In this document: positions 13,271 to 23,781 of the stretch, piece by piece
How the letters are laid out: every line of letters begins with the position of its first letter
How positions within the stretch are numbered: the first letter of the stretch is position 1
Program-made: the position numbers and the translations under genes
Notes under the pieces: generated by a model
The model's database searches: none
Told to the model about the DNA's origin: nothing
The model's input: only the letters and a program-made list of their open reading frames with translations
Source of the DNA: Cenococcum geophilum 1.58
Taxonomy: Eukaryota > Ascomycota > Dothideomycetes > Gloniales > Gloniaceae
Direction of reading: 5' to 3'
NCBI GenBank assembly: GCA_001692895.1
Contig: KV748176.1
Span: 2,232,001-2,296,000, forward strand
DNA length: 64,000 nt

Positions 13271-13332
13271 ACCAATCACAATTTTCCATCCGGATGGAAA
13301 ATCGCCATTAGCTCGCTTAGCACTAGCGCCTT
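13271..13332 (+). repeat. Hairpin module shared with Copia-B, orientation 1
   Basis: A perfect 22-base palindrome occupies 13281-13302 (arms ATTTTCCATCC/GGATGGAAAAT). It is embedded in a 62-bp segment that also ends GCTCGCTTAG...CTAGCGCCTT. The reverse complement of 19822-19886 in Copia-B aligns along the whole segment. Direct repeats containing AGGCCGTACGG flank it (near 13210 and 13380). It lies between the RNase H region and the 3' LTR. Confidence 0.8.
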
Positions 13333-13563
13333 AGCGGCCCTTAAGATCTAACTTATGGCTCGTCTACGGCCTATTAAAAGGCCGTACGGTTTATTTTACG
13401 GACCGTAAGCAAGACTTACGGCCAGCCTAGAGCACCGTTTGGAAGGCAGCCCAGAAGGCACCTTAGGAGGGATTTCTTATGTATTTCCTTACGTATTTTA
13501 TGGTTCTATTGAGGCAATTACGGAGGCTATATATAAGTGGTTTCATTTTCTAAGTACCGCCAG

Positions 13564-13781
13564 TGTATAATTACAGCACCTGGTATACGAACGCGTATTT
13601 ACGCGTTCGTGCACCGACTACCTACGTGCTGACTAATTAGGAGGGAGGCGCGTCAGTATATAGACCACGTAGTCTACCTCAATAGAATCGACAGTCACCA
13701 CCATCCCAAAGAGCATACAATACTATACGTATTTCGTGCCCCGGGATATAACTCACTCGTGCTATTAAATTAGTACGAACA
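13564..13781 (+). repeat. 3' LTR of Copia-A
   Basis: The 218-bp partner of the 5' LTR. It is the better preserved copy and is followed by the target duplication ataag. Confidence 0.88.
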
Positions 13782-14181
13782 ATAAGACCCTATAATAAAT
13801 TACTTAGGGAACTCGCAGACTATTAAGAGTTATAGGACGCGTATACTTAGCGTTAGAAGTAGAATAAATATTATAGGACAAATAAATATTTACTTTAGTG
13901 CACTCTAAGTAAGAGAAAGGTTGCTAAGATAAGGGACTTGCTAGCGTAATATAAACTAACCTTTCTTTCGTATAATAAGAATAAGGAGATAGTATTATTT
14001 TACTAAGCGATAATATAGCAGCAATAGTGTGGGCATAATATTACGCGTATAAAGAAGAAGATGCTTTAGGTATAATAAGTAATAATATTAACTAAATTAA
14101 TTAAACGGATATTACACCTTTAGTAAATAACTTAGAGATACTTAGAATCTTTAAAGACAAAGATAAAAAGGAGGGAGATAG

Positions 14182-14432
14182 TATTACGGACGCTTTAAGT
14201 ATAATATTATAACTACTTAGGGAAGAGTTAAAAGAAGCTAGTTAGTTAATATAGATATAGTCTAGAATAGAACCGGTAGAACTATATAACGAGGAATGGT
14301 AAGCGAGTTATATAATATACTATATATTAAACGAGAGGAATAAGAGGAACTTATGTACCTTATATATAACACATATATTACGTATAAGGAGGGTTTCCTA
14401 GGAGTACGGTTATATATTTAAAGGACCATAGT
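14182..14432 (+). repeat. 3' LTR of Gypsy-A, first part
   Basis: Starts TATTACGGACGC (ancestrally TGTTACGG), directly after the polypurine tract. It matches the LTRs at 38933-39354 and 52462-52850, and is split by Copia-B at the target atagt (14428-14432). Confidence 0.88.
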
Positions 14433-14606
14433 TGTCAGATAATCTGTATTCTCGGTGGCGCAGGACGTGCACGAGTCACGTGCACGGGGCCCGTGCTTTG
14501 TAAATATCTTCATCTAAGCCCAGGGGCCCTAGGTCAAGACACAATCAAGATCATCAATCAATCAACCCATTTTATCAATGAATAGCTCTATATGAGTTAT
14601 CTGATA
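14433..14606 (+). repeat. 5' LTR of Copia-B
   Basis: 174 bp. It contains a direct repeat of ACGTGCACG (14465-14473 and 14478-14486) with an E-box-like CACGTG at the second copy, then a TATA-like GTAAATATC near 14500. These are candidate promoter parts of the LTR (inference). Confidence 0.92.
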
Positions 14607-14619
14607 GTTATGAGCCCGG
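14607..14619 (+). other. Primer-binding site, half-tRNA initiator-Met type
   Basis: GTTATGAGCCCGG lies directly at the LTR edge and is the reverse complement of CCGGGCTCATAAC. Eukaryotic initiator-Met tRNAs carry GGGCTCATAACCC or a near variant around the CAT anticodon. This is known for several Copia elements, which prime from an internal tRNA cleavage product instead of the 3' CCA end. Confidence 0.75.
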
Positions 14620-14795
14620 TCCGCCGACACAAGAAGCTATTCAGCTATTACTCAGTCATTTGAAGAAATTCTACCTCATCGTCAGACTCTAACACCTCAT
14701 CGTCACAAGACGACCCTGATCGAAATCCTACCTCAATTGTCACAGGACGAGATTCCACGAGATTCCACGAGACTCCACCTCAATCGTCAAAGGAC

Positions 14796-14880
14796 GATCC
14801 TGACGACAAGGACGATCCTGACGACAAGGACGATCCTGACGACAAGGACGATTCTGCGACAAGGACGATCCTGACGACGA
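14796..14880 (+). repeat. 18-bp tandem repeat in the Copia-B leader
   Basis: About five copies of GGACGATCCTGACGACAA, one of them shortened, lie between the primer-binding site and the gag-like region. Confidence 0.85.
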
Positions 14881-17800
14881 ATTCCATCTCAATTCCCATC
14901 TGCCTATCAGTCAAATGACTCCACCGAGGTCGAGTTCGTCTACCACGATCATCCTCAATAAGCCAGAAGACTGGGAGCAATGGATCTGGCAACTACAAGC
15001 CCTCGTGGACAAACGAATTTGGGCCCACGTTGACCCAGACAAGGAAGCACCTCAACGAGGTCTACTACAAGAACCAGCCTATCCAGAAGTCACAGATTTC
15101 AACGAGAATGCAACCTCATATGCACAGCTCTCGACGAATCAACAGAGGGCGTACGAGAACAGCAGACGATACTACGACCAGGACATGAAGTATTTCCTGA
15201 AACAAGAAGAGCACCTTCAAAAGATCCGCACCTAAATCACGTCCACAGTATCGATTCAGAAGAAGCTACTGCTTGACCCTTCCTTGACAGTCAAAGAATG
15301 GCTATCTCGACTGAAGGAGAACACAGAACCTACCTCGTCGTTCGTCAGGAAGAAGGTACAACACCAGTACACGGAAGCCCTCAAGGGGTTCAAACACTTG
15401 TTAAAATTGAATCAGTGGTTAGATTAATGGGAATATGCAATGGTACTAGGAGAGAAGTACAAGATCCCTCAAATGTTCGATGGAATCTGGCTTCAAGAAT
15501 TGGCAGAAGTTATTCGACCTTTCAGCGACGCCTATTGTATGAAGTATACTACCGAGTCGAATGACCCTCAGAAGTCGAGATCTTCCGAATACCGCAGAGT
15601 AGCAAAGGAGCTGCAAGAAGGACTCAGAATACCCTCGAAGAAAGCCAATGCTACTACAAGAGGGAGTACCTTTAATGCAGACTTCGCAGAGCAAGCCACG
15701 ATGGATCACTCTGATACTACTAAAGGTCCAGGGAAAGGAACCTCAGCACGTACTAGACGCTCGAAGAGAGCCGGGTCACTGGTAGACGAGGAGACGTCCC
15801 GCAAGAAGCTACTACCCGTGTGCTTGGCGTGCGAGAAACGAGGACATTCCCTACAGGACTGTTGGTATTTATTTGAAGATAAGAGACCCGAAGGAGTCAC
15901 CATCGGAGATGCTCGCATCAAAAGGGTGCTGAAGAAGGTAGAAAAGAATAAGGATCTCGCTGACCAAGTTGCAAAGATCAGACTTGAAGAACAGGAAGAC
16001 GAGGCTTGACAACGACAGGACGAGAGCCAGGAAGTCAAGATCAAGGGAGAAGCTAATGCGATATTCCTAGAATCGTATCATACAGGTCAAATCCATCCAC
16101 TAAAGCTATCGACTATTCTTGACTCAGGAACCACTCTCCATATCTTCAATAACCTCTCTCGTTTCTATAACTTTAGGAAAGCTCCAAGACTCGAATACGT
16201 CATCGCCGGCAGCTCAGAAGTGCCTATACTAGGCTACGGCGACGTCACTGTCCAAGTTACAAAACCAGACAAGAGCAAGGGAATCCTACGCCTTAAGGAC
16301 GTTGCCTTTTGTACGGACTTCAATACGAATCTAGTGTCGTTCCGTCTACTTCGAAAATGAGGGTACTACTAGGACAATAAAGGAGAGAACAATCTTCTAG
16401 TTCGAAAGGATGACTCAGTCCTATGTCAAATGGAAGAACGTCACGGACAACAGACTATCGAATACATCCGACCAGGAAGTCTATCAGCGTTTAATACAAG
16501 CCGACTGCTACGCCAACGGAAGCGCAGAGCATCATCAAGAGACGCTCGTCCAGATTCGAAAGGAGATGCACGTCTATGGCATCTGCGTCTAGGTCATCCA
16601 GGACCTATGAGCCTTTATCATTTAGGTCTCAACGCCTTAGGAGTCAAGCTTCGAGGCCCAAAGACGACGGAATGTTAACATTGCAGTCTTGCCAAAATCA
16701 AGCGTCAGGTCTTAAGAAGGTTCTCGGAACGGAAGATCGATAAACCCTATCTTGACCTCCATATTGACTGGACTGACCTTAAGGAAGCGCATGCTGGATT
16801 TGTACGAGTTATGTTCATCCACGACACCTTCTCAGGAAGAACCTTCTCGTATTTTATGACGACGCATGGCGAGGAGAAGGAGACACTACGAGTGCTTAAA
16901 GATTTCACCTAATGGATTCGTCTAAGGTACAACCTCAAAGTCAATACCATCAGATCAGACAACGAGCTAGGGAGAAGGAGAACCCTTAAATGGCTACGGA
17001 CGCAAGGGATTACATTCGAGCCTTTGGCGCCACATACGCAAGCACAGAACGGTACCGCCGAACGCTCAGGGGGTGTTATTATTGAGAAAGGACGTGCCAT
17101 GAGAATTGCTGCCAATCTACCACATGATCTATGGAACGAGATAGTTAACTGTGCAGTGTACCTTCGAGATCGAACGCCACGAGAAAGCAATGGATGGAAA
17201 TCGCTATATGAGAGGTTCTATACCTACCTAGCGAATGGGAGATCAAGAAAACCGCAACTGGCGCACCTGAAAGCCTACGGCTGTAGAGCGTACGCGATGA
17301 CGTCGGACGCCCAGCTGAAGAAGAAAAGGCTGAGCAAGCTAGATCCGCGAGCTCATATCGGCTACCTCGTTGGCTATGACTCTACCAATATCTACAGGAT
17401 CTGGATCCCACACAAGGGTATCGTCATCTCTACAAGGGATGTCATCTTCGACGAAAAGACGTTCTTCGACGGCAAGCGAACGGACATCTCAGAGGACCTA
17501 CACGCTGAATTAGATACACTGATCGAGAAGATTCAACTACCTGATACCCAGACCAAGAACGAGGTCCTTCTGGAAGACGATGAAGAAGTACTTGAACCGT
17601 CAATTTAAGAGGAAGATGACGACGTCGATGAGCCAGTTCAAGCCTTTGATGAGTTAGCAGATCTCGAGCTTGCAAGAGCCCTCGAAGATGCGTACTGTAC
17701 ACCACCTCCAACAGAAGAAGACGAAGAATCTCCATGTGCCTTTCACGTCGAGTATCCTACGAAGTTAGATGTACAAGGTACTGATCAAGACGTCGCTCAT

Positions 17801-19821
17801 CGAGCAGGAGATGCGTTTAATACTTAGGGGGTGCCCAACGACTCAGTCAAAGACTCGTTCAAGGAAGCCAGCGATAATAGGTTTGAAGACTTTATTACCA
17901 AAAGGATCACGTCAGCCTATCACGGCGCCTTCTTAGCAGGAAGGAAGTTTAACCTCGACAGTCGACTCAACGACAGCAAGCTGAAATCAGGCAGAACACG
18001 CGATGTCAGATTACATAGGAAGAACCTACCTCCGCCACCCTAGTCAATCCGGGACCTTAATACGCATCCTCTTCAAGATCAGTTCCAAGAGGCTCAACGA
18101 GCCTATCTCCAATCTTATCATCAAATGAGGTCGTTTCAAGAAACAGATAAGAAGCACGCAAAGGGACAGCAGGTCCTCAGCTCAATGTGGGTGTTCGTCT
18201 ACAAGATAGACAAGCACGGATTTCTCCAGAAATGCAAGGCACGCTTAGTAGTCTGCGGAAATCAACAGGCCCCAGGAGACCTACCTACGAGAGCTACTAC
18301 ATTAGCTAGTACGACCTTCCGAACCCTTATGGCGATCACTGCAAAATTCAACCTGGAGACGACACAGATAGATGCAGTCAATGCGTTTGTCCATTGCGAT
18401 CTCGACGAGGTTGTCTACATGAAGCTACCGCCAGGGTTCAATAAAGGAAAGACAGACAAAGTACTGCGCTTAAGAAAAGCCCTGTACGGACTACGACGAT
18501 CACCACTGCTATGGCAGAAGAATCTCACGAGCTCATTGAACGAATTGGGTTTCAAAGAAGTACCCCAGGAGCCGTGTGTCATGCTAAAAGGTGGAATAGT
18601 CGTCTTCTTCTACGTCGACGATATTGTCTTCTGCTACCGAAAGACAGATGAGAAGAAAGCTCAAGAAGCAATTAAGGAGCTAAGCAAGGAATACCAGATG
18701 AGTACCCTTGGCGAGCTAAAATGGTTCCTAGGAATCCACGTGCTACGCGATCGTAGCCAGAGGCTCCTGTGGCTATCCCAGGAAGCCTATATAGAGAAGA
18801 TAGCTAATTAGTATGAGATAGATCTCAGAGGGCGTCTTCCAGACACTCCTATAGCAGAATCGGAACTCCTCCCTACCGATCACCGTATGATCCGTCTGAC
18901 GCCTCCGTCCCCCGATACAGACCTATTAGTCCGTCCTATATCCCTACCAGCCTCTACGATGCTATATCAGAGAAAATTGGGTTCAGTACTCTATGCAGCC
19001 ACTACGACGCGTCCGGATATTGCCTTCGCAGTATCACGGCTGGCAAGGTTCAATCAGAACCCAAGCCAAGAGCATCATCGAGCGGCAGAAAGAGTCATCC
19101 AGTACCTGTATGGCACGAGAAGCAGAGCAATCTGCTATGAAGGAGATGAGGAAGGAACGAACGGTAGAGGGAGAGACAAAGGAATACGCGACAAAGGACG
19201 AGACGACGGAAGAGACGGTGCGCAATCATTTATCTGTGCCAGCGACGCATTATTCGCGGACAACTCCGTCGACAGAAAGAGCTCGCAAGGATACATTATG
19301 AAGCTATTTGGGGGGCCGATCGCCTGGAGAGCAAATAAGCAGGGTACGGTTACGACGTCGAGCACAGAAGCCGAGTTGTTAGCCCTATTATAGACAGCAA
19401 AGGAAGCTATCTTTATCAGCAGGCTGTTTAAAGCAATGACGCTACGCCTGAACGAGCCCTTGATTATCAAATGCGACAACACCCAGACGCTCCGACTGAT
19501 CACAGAAGACACGGCAAAGCTGATCACGAAGCTCCGACACGTTGACATCCATTGACACTGGCTACGTCAGGAATACGCAATGAGACGAGTATGATTTCAA
19601 TGGACAGCGACGAAGGAGATGATCGCCGATGGACTTACGAAGGCCCTGCCCAAGCAGAGGTTTCAAAGCTTCGTTAATATGATCGGAATGGTGGATATCA
19701 AGGAGCGGCTAAATAAGGAGAAGCAACTGGAGGACCTCAGGGACAGTATCAGAGCAAGACGGAAGGATTCAGATGAGATTACGGTTCAATTGACGCATTA
19801 ACGAGCACGAGAAGGGTCACC

Positions 19822-19886
19822 AAGGCGCTAGCCGTAAGCGAGCCAATAGCGATTTTCCATGCCGGGCATGGAAAATCCTGATTGGT
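19822..19886 (-). repeat. Hairpin module shared with Copia-A, orientation 2
   Basis: This 65-bp segment has arms GATTTTCCATGCC/GCATGGAAAATC around a GG centre (about 19851-19877). Its reverse complement matches 13271-13332 of Copia-A through both the palindrome and the outer GAGC/CTAGCGCC flank. It lies just after the RNase H region and about 60 bp before the 3' LTR. Confidence 0.8.
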
Positions 19887-19948
19887 TGGCAGAATTTGGC
19901 AGGAAGGTGGTTAGCTTTGACCTCAAAGAGCTCGAAGCTAAGGGGGTG

Positions 19949-20122
19949 TGTCAGATAATCTGTATTCTCGGTGGCGCAGGACGTGCACGAGTCACGTGCA
20001 CGGGGCCCGTGCTTTGTAAATATCTTCATCTAAGCCCAGGGGCCCTAGGTCAAGACACAATCAAGATCATCAATTAATCAACCCATTTTATCAATGAATA
20101 GCTCTATATGAGTTATCTGACA
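19949..20122 (+). repeat. 3' LTR of Copia-B
   Basis: The 174-bp partner of 14433-14606. It is preceded by the purine tract AAGCTAAGGGGG and followed by atagt. Confidence 0.92.
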
Positions 20123-20299
20123 ATAGTCCCTACTCTAGATAGTTCTTTCCTTATAGTAATTCTTAGAATATAATTAGAGTTAATCTATTAGGCAACCACT
20201 CTACCAGTTATTATTACGTTGTTAACTTTAATTTACATTACCTATACACCTAGCCTAATAACGAGCCTATTGTAGTACTTACTACAAGGTTCCGTTACA
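20123..20299 (+). repeat. 3' LTR of Gypsy-A, second part
   Basis: Continues the LTR interrupted at 14432. It ends TCCGTTACA, the same end seen at 39354 and 52850. Confidence 0.88.
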
Positions 20300-21636
20300 A
20301 TAAATATAAGAAGGAAGCAGCTCCTCTACAAACTAGACAAAAAAAGGTCTCTTTACTACCGCCTATTATAGCAGCAGTCGCCTTAAGTAATTATAACTAG
20401 GGTGTTATTAATAACTATATTAAGATCCTATTACTAATTAAGACGCTATAAAGATACTTAAAGCTAAAGGCAAGTTAGGCCTATATAGAGCAATTTAGAA
20501 GGTTATTCCTATATTTAATTAACTGCTTAAGCTTTTTAAAGAGAAGAAGGATTATGTAGTTAACACAACTCTAGATAATTACCTAGATTAGGATATAATT
20601 AAGGACCACTATATAATTAACCTTAATCGCGGCTGGCTAAAGCTATAGAAGTATTTTAAGAAGCTTAATAACACGCCTATCTACTACGTAGCTATTCTAC
20701 TATATCCTTAGTATAAGCTCTTCTACTAAAATATATAGGCAGATTACCCAAAGTGGTTAATTAAAGGTAACGCATCCTTTAAGAAGCTTTAGCTATAATA
20801 TATAAAGCGACTAAGTTCTTCCTTAAATACTCTATCGGCTTATCTACCACTAAAACGCGCACACGTATTATTAGCTAGAGATAATTATATTCGTGCTAAC
20901 ACTAGCCGTATAGCTTAAAGCTTTATTAATATATTAGATAAATATAAAGCTTAGAAAACCCTGCCGCTACTACTAGATAATTACCCACTAGCAAACGACC
21001 CTATACTCTACTGGTAGTAGAAGTAAATGACTTAGCCAAAGCTTGCATAGATGGCTCTTAATATATTAACTATACCGGCTATAAGCGACAACTGCGAATA
21101 GACGTTTAGTAAAGCTAGTAATCTACTAGAGCCGCGTCGCTTAAAGCTTTACTCTAATATTATTGCTGCCTTATAGTATAATTACAGCTATTTAAGAATA
21201 GGCTTTAAAAAATCTAGTAGATAAGGTAGTAAGTCTACCGTAATTAATATAACTAGTAGCTAACCGTTAGAGTTACCAGCAGGATTTTCCTCCCTACCAA
21301 AGCCTTCCTACTAGAGCCTTCCTCACCACCATACCAAGCCTCGCGATAGACGCTCTCGGCCACGCAAACTTCCTCATTATATTATCTCTACATAATCTTA
21401 TATTACAATAACTGTAGATCAGGGCTGCGGAGGAGCTTTTTTGCCAAATCAGTAGCTCGGCTTAATTTTATATATTACTCTAAAATTTCTATATAAAATC
21501 AAACAAGCCTTCAAGCAAGCCAAGCAAGCCGACTGTTTGGCCTATCAAGCCAAGCAAGCCAGCTTTAGGTGTGAAAAGTTTCAAGCCAGCAAGCTAAGGC
21601 TTTCCGGCTTGGCTTGCTTGCTTAATAGCAAGTCTG
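20300..21636 (+). pseudogene. hAT transposase relic, C-terminal part ('hAT-A')
   Basis: Translation in one frame gives a hAT-type catalytic C-terminal half ending in the dimerisation domain at about 20990-21190: DPILYW, then LTIPA and the segment around CEQTFSKASNLL, then RRLKL. The frame carries many stop codons that fit CAA/CAG or TGG changed by RIP. The left part lies beyond Gypsy-A, outside the window. AAGCAAGCC repeats (21505-21625) are typical subterminal repeats of hAT ends. I place the right terminus at CAAGTCTG (21629-21636), where TA-rich DNA gives way to unique sequence. The left terminus is not available to test this. Confidence 0.75.
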
Positions 21637-21999
21637 GGTATGAAAGTGTAATGCTGCCTTGAAACTCACTTAAACGCTATGATATTGTCGCTATATAACG
21701 CTCTGATTGTTGCTATGGGAAGAGAGTGAAATAAAGAAGTGAATAACTAAAATTTGCCCCTTTGGGCCGGCGTGGCGTGGGTCTAAGGTTGTATCTACTC
21801 TAATGCACTATACCTAGATGGGAATGATAGTAACCTGTATAGGCTAGCCCCCTATTTTGGATCCAATTGGCCTGAGTGTTCGCGCTGGTCTAAATAGACC
21901 ACTGATCATAGTGGCAATTAAGGCGATAAACGATGCAGAGGTCCATGAGATACTGTGAAAGCGATTGGGTAAAACGAGGTAGCTAGATCGAGCAGCAAT
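21637..21999. other. Unique intergenic sequence
   Basis: No gene or repeat seen. Base composition is close to that of the gene island. The last five bases (21995-21999, gcaat) are the target duplication of the solo LTR that follows. Confidence 0.5.
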
Positions 22000-22153
22000 T
22001 GTTGAACGGACAATCAAGAATGAGAACTCTGTCTATTGAATGTGGCTCTAGAGCCTCTATATATACATGAGGAAGGGGTAGTAGACCGAGTCAAGGGGTA
22101 GGTAACTGAGACAGTAGTAAGACGGTAATAAGTAAGTCCGATTCAGGTCGACA
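22000..22153. repeat. Solo LTR 1 with target duplication gcaat
   Basis: 154 bp from TGTTGAACGG to CAGGTCGACA, flanked by gcaat (21995-21999 and 22154-22158). The inner block GAATGAGAACTCTGTC and the end CAGGTC-ACA are shared with solo LTR 2. No internal retroelement sequence remains, so this is a recombination scar. The small size suggests Copia type. Confidence 0.85.
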
Positions 22154-22443
22154 GCAATCGATATAGATGGCTATTTTCAGATAATAAGTAATATCAGCAT
22201 CGTTATTCTTCGGCTCGAAGTACGTTTATCTAGAAGGGAATTTGCGTAGTATCCCTATTGTTGTGTATACCTCAACAACAAACATTAAGCATTCTTATCG
22301 ACAATCAGCTTGAAGCAATTCTCTGTCTCCAACGAAGAAAACCATAAGACCTCTCATGTGCATTTACCTTGGAGTGAACACATTTAGGTAGTTGGTCCTC
22401 TTTCACAAACTGACTTAATACCTTCGTTAGGTACATAAGTTAT

Positions 22444-22640
22444 TGTTGAACATGACGATCAGGAATGAGAACTCTGTCGATTGAAGCTGGCTCTAGAAAG
22501 TCTCTATATACATAAGGTAGTGCAGACAACACAAACAGATGGTAAGCAATACGATGGTAAGAAACAGGGTGGTGACTCATAAGGTAATAGGTATCAAATA
22601 CGGTAGTAAGACGGGTAAGGAAATCCGACCCAGGTCAACA
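22444..22640. repeat. Solo LTR 2 with target duplication gttat
   Basis: 197 bp from TGTTGAACAT to CAGGTCAACA, flanked by gttat (22439-22443 and 22641-22645). Same family as solo LTR 1, differing by several indels, so the two are not a recent pair. The different target duplications show independent insertions, not the two ends of one element. Confidence 0.85.
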
Positions 22641-22645
22641 GTTAT

Positions 22646-23781
22646 ACTCAGAGTCAAATCGGCAAGCGTAGGGCTTCGTTGAGGATTGAAGACCGAGGTG
22701 ACTACCTGAGGATTGTTGTGGTTAGTAACTATCCCTTATATATTGTGTAGAAATCAATGTCCTTTGTTCTTTCATTTGTCTGCCTAGCTAATGGATGCCC
22801 GTGACTTCTATAGTGTATATCCCTTAACAATGCTGGAGACAGAAATTGATAAAGAAAAAGGAGCCTCTCTAGGAGCAGAGATTGATTTGAAATGTTACCG
22901 TGTATTGCTCCTCAGCAGCCACTAACTCTGCATGTTCACTCAAGCTCCGCCGAAGAAGCCGAAGCACTACTACCGACGAGCTGCAAGCCGGAACAACTTC
23001 TGTCGTTGATGCTGGTTCACACCTAACACAAGAAATATCAGCTCGTTCGCCAAATCTATTCCCTCACCTGCATTGCTCCTGAAACACTCAACAACGCAGC
23101 TGAACCTCGCAGACTGCGCGCAGGAGATGCATCTCTCCCCGCGGCCCATCTCCTCCGTCGAGCCTGTCCTGCTATTCAAGGCATCGAGCCCGTTCTTGCA
23201 TGTTACACTGACTCGCACTGAGACATGTCAAAACCCATGATCCTGATCGACGACGATACCTGCGACTGACATGCTGCTAACCGTGACGCGCAGACACGAG
23301 CGACGTTCGAAGCCGTTGCTGTTAAACAATCGGTAGGGCTGCACTAGCGTCCGCGTATTTCCCTTTTCGGACGAGCATGGTCTCGAGTTCTTCAGCGGAA
23401 GCCGCGTGATCAAGCAAGGGAACCGATGGGCTTCATGGCTAATTCCATATGCAACGCTAGCTGTGCGCCTGCATACTCCTTGGGGTGTTGATCGAGCACA
23501 TTGCTAAAATGAGGTTTCGAGGAAGTGGAAGCAGGATCACTGAGAGTGGCCTCCCGTCATTATTTTGCATACTACACGCTGGAAAGAGGTATACCATCAG
23601 AAAGAGCCGGCCAGATTTTCAAGACAGGTAACACAAAACACCAGCCATCACTGCAAATCGTTGCATCGAGCAAAAAGAAAACCGTATTCTTCACAATCGT
23701 CACTAGGTTGCCGTCTCCCTCTTCTCCGGGGTATACAATGTGAGCCATGCCAACAATTCAATTACGGAGCCGCTGCAGATT
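22646..23781. other. Intergenic region between solo LTR 2 and pil1
   Basis: About 1.1 kb of normal composition. Several short overlapping frames lie on both strands at 22900-23840, none with a recognisable domain or credible splicing. The right part presumably holds the 3' untranslated region of pil1. Confidence 0.5.

Larger units (their letters stand above)
7492..13781 (+). mobile_element. Ty1/Copia fossil 'Copia-A', complete ends
   Basis: LTRs of 218 bp each (7492-7709 and 13564-13781) start TGTATAATTACAG (second base changed in the left copy), end TACGAACA, and are flanked by the duplication ataag (7487-7491, 13782-13786). A gag-like region lies at about 8150-9700 with a zinc-knuckle-like cysteine pair near 9575. 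An aspartic protease-like signature is near 9980, integrase about 10400-11350, reverse transcriptase about 11640-12300 and RNase H about 12500-13100. The domain order is Copia-type. Small tandem repeats lie at 7989-8086 and 8730-8815. Heavily broken, with dozens of RIP-type interruptions. The LTRs differ at about 15 sites, nearly all transitions. Ns at 8416-8450 and 8785 are assembly gaps or ambiguities. Confidence 0.88.
14433..20122 (+). mobile_element. Ty1/Copia element 'Copia-B', young, complete ends, moderately broken
   Basis: LTRs of 174 bp (14433-14606 and 19949-20122) differ at only two sites, both C-to-T type. They form TGTCAG...CTGACA ends with the duplication atagt (14428-14432, 20123-20127). 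The primer-binding site is 14607-14619 and the polypurine tract about 19937-19948. A gag-like frame lies at 14915-16009 with a zinc knuckle (CLACEKRGHSLQDC) near 15820. Protease is near 16110, integrase about 16570-17330, reverse transcriptase about 18125-18790 (YVDD present) and RNase H about 19230-19680. Base composition is ordinary, in contrast to the RIP-worn DNA it entered, so it postdates the main RIP phase. It does not look intact: on the order of ten interruptions. Confidence 0.92.
1..20299 (+). mobile_element. Ty3/Gypsy chromovirus fossil 'Gypsy-A', left end outside window, three elements nested in it
   Basis: Reverse transcriptase-like sequence covers about 1-560 and RNase H-like sequence about 640-854, resuming at 5437-5690. 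Integrase (zinc-binding part near 5930-6050, core about 6100-6560) and a chromodomain-like end (about 7010-7150) follow. A polypurine tract at 14166-14181 abuts the 3' LTR (14182-14432, resuming at 20128-20299; about 423 bp without the insert). Bases 1-850 are closely similar to 43196-44050 of Gypsy-B. Heavily broken, with dozens of interruptions of RIP type; old. The insertions inside it are at 855-5431, 7492-13781 and 14433-20122. It sits in a hAT relic whose remainder starts at 20300. Confidence 0.9.

Noticed and set aside
21424-21445. CAGGGCTGCGG as a left terminus of another hAT
   Set aside because: It looks like a hAT end pointing inward, but no partner end or 8-bp duplication was found downstream. 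The better terminus for the transposase relic is at 21629-21636.
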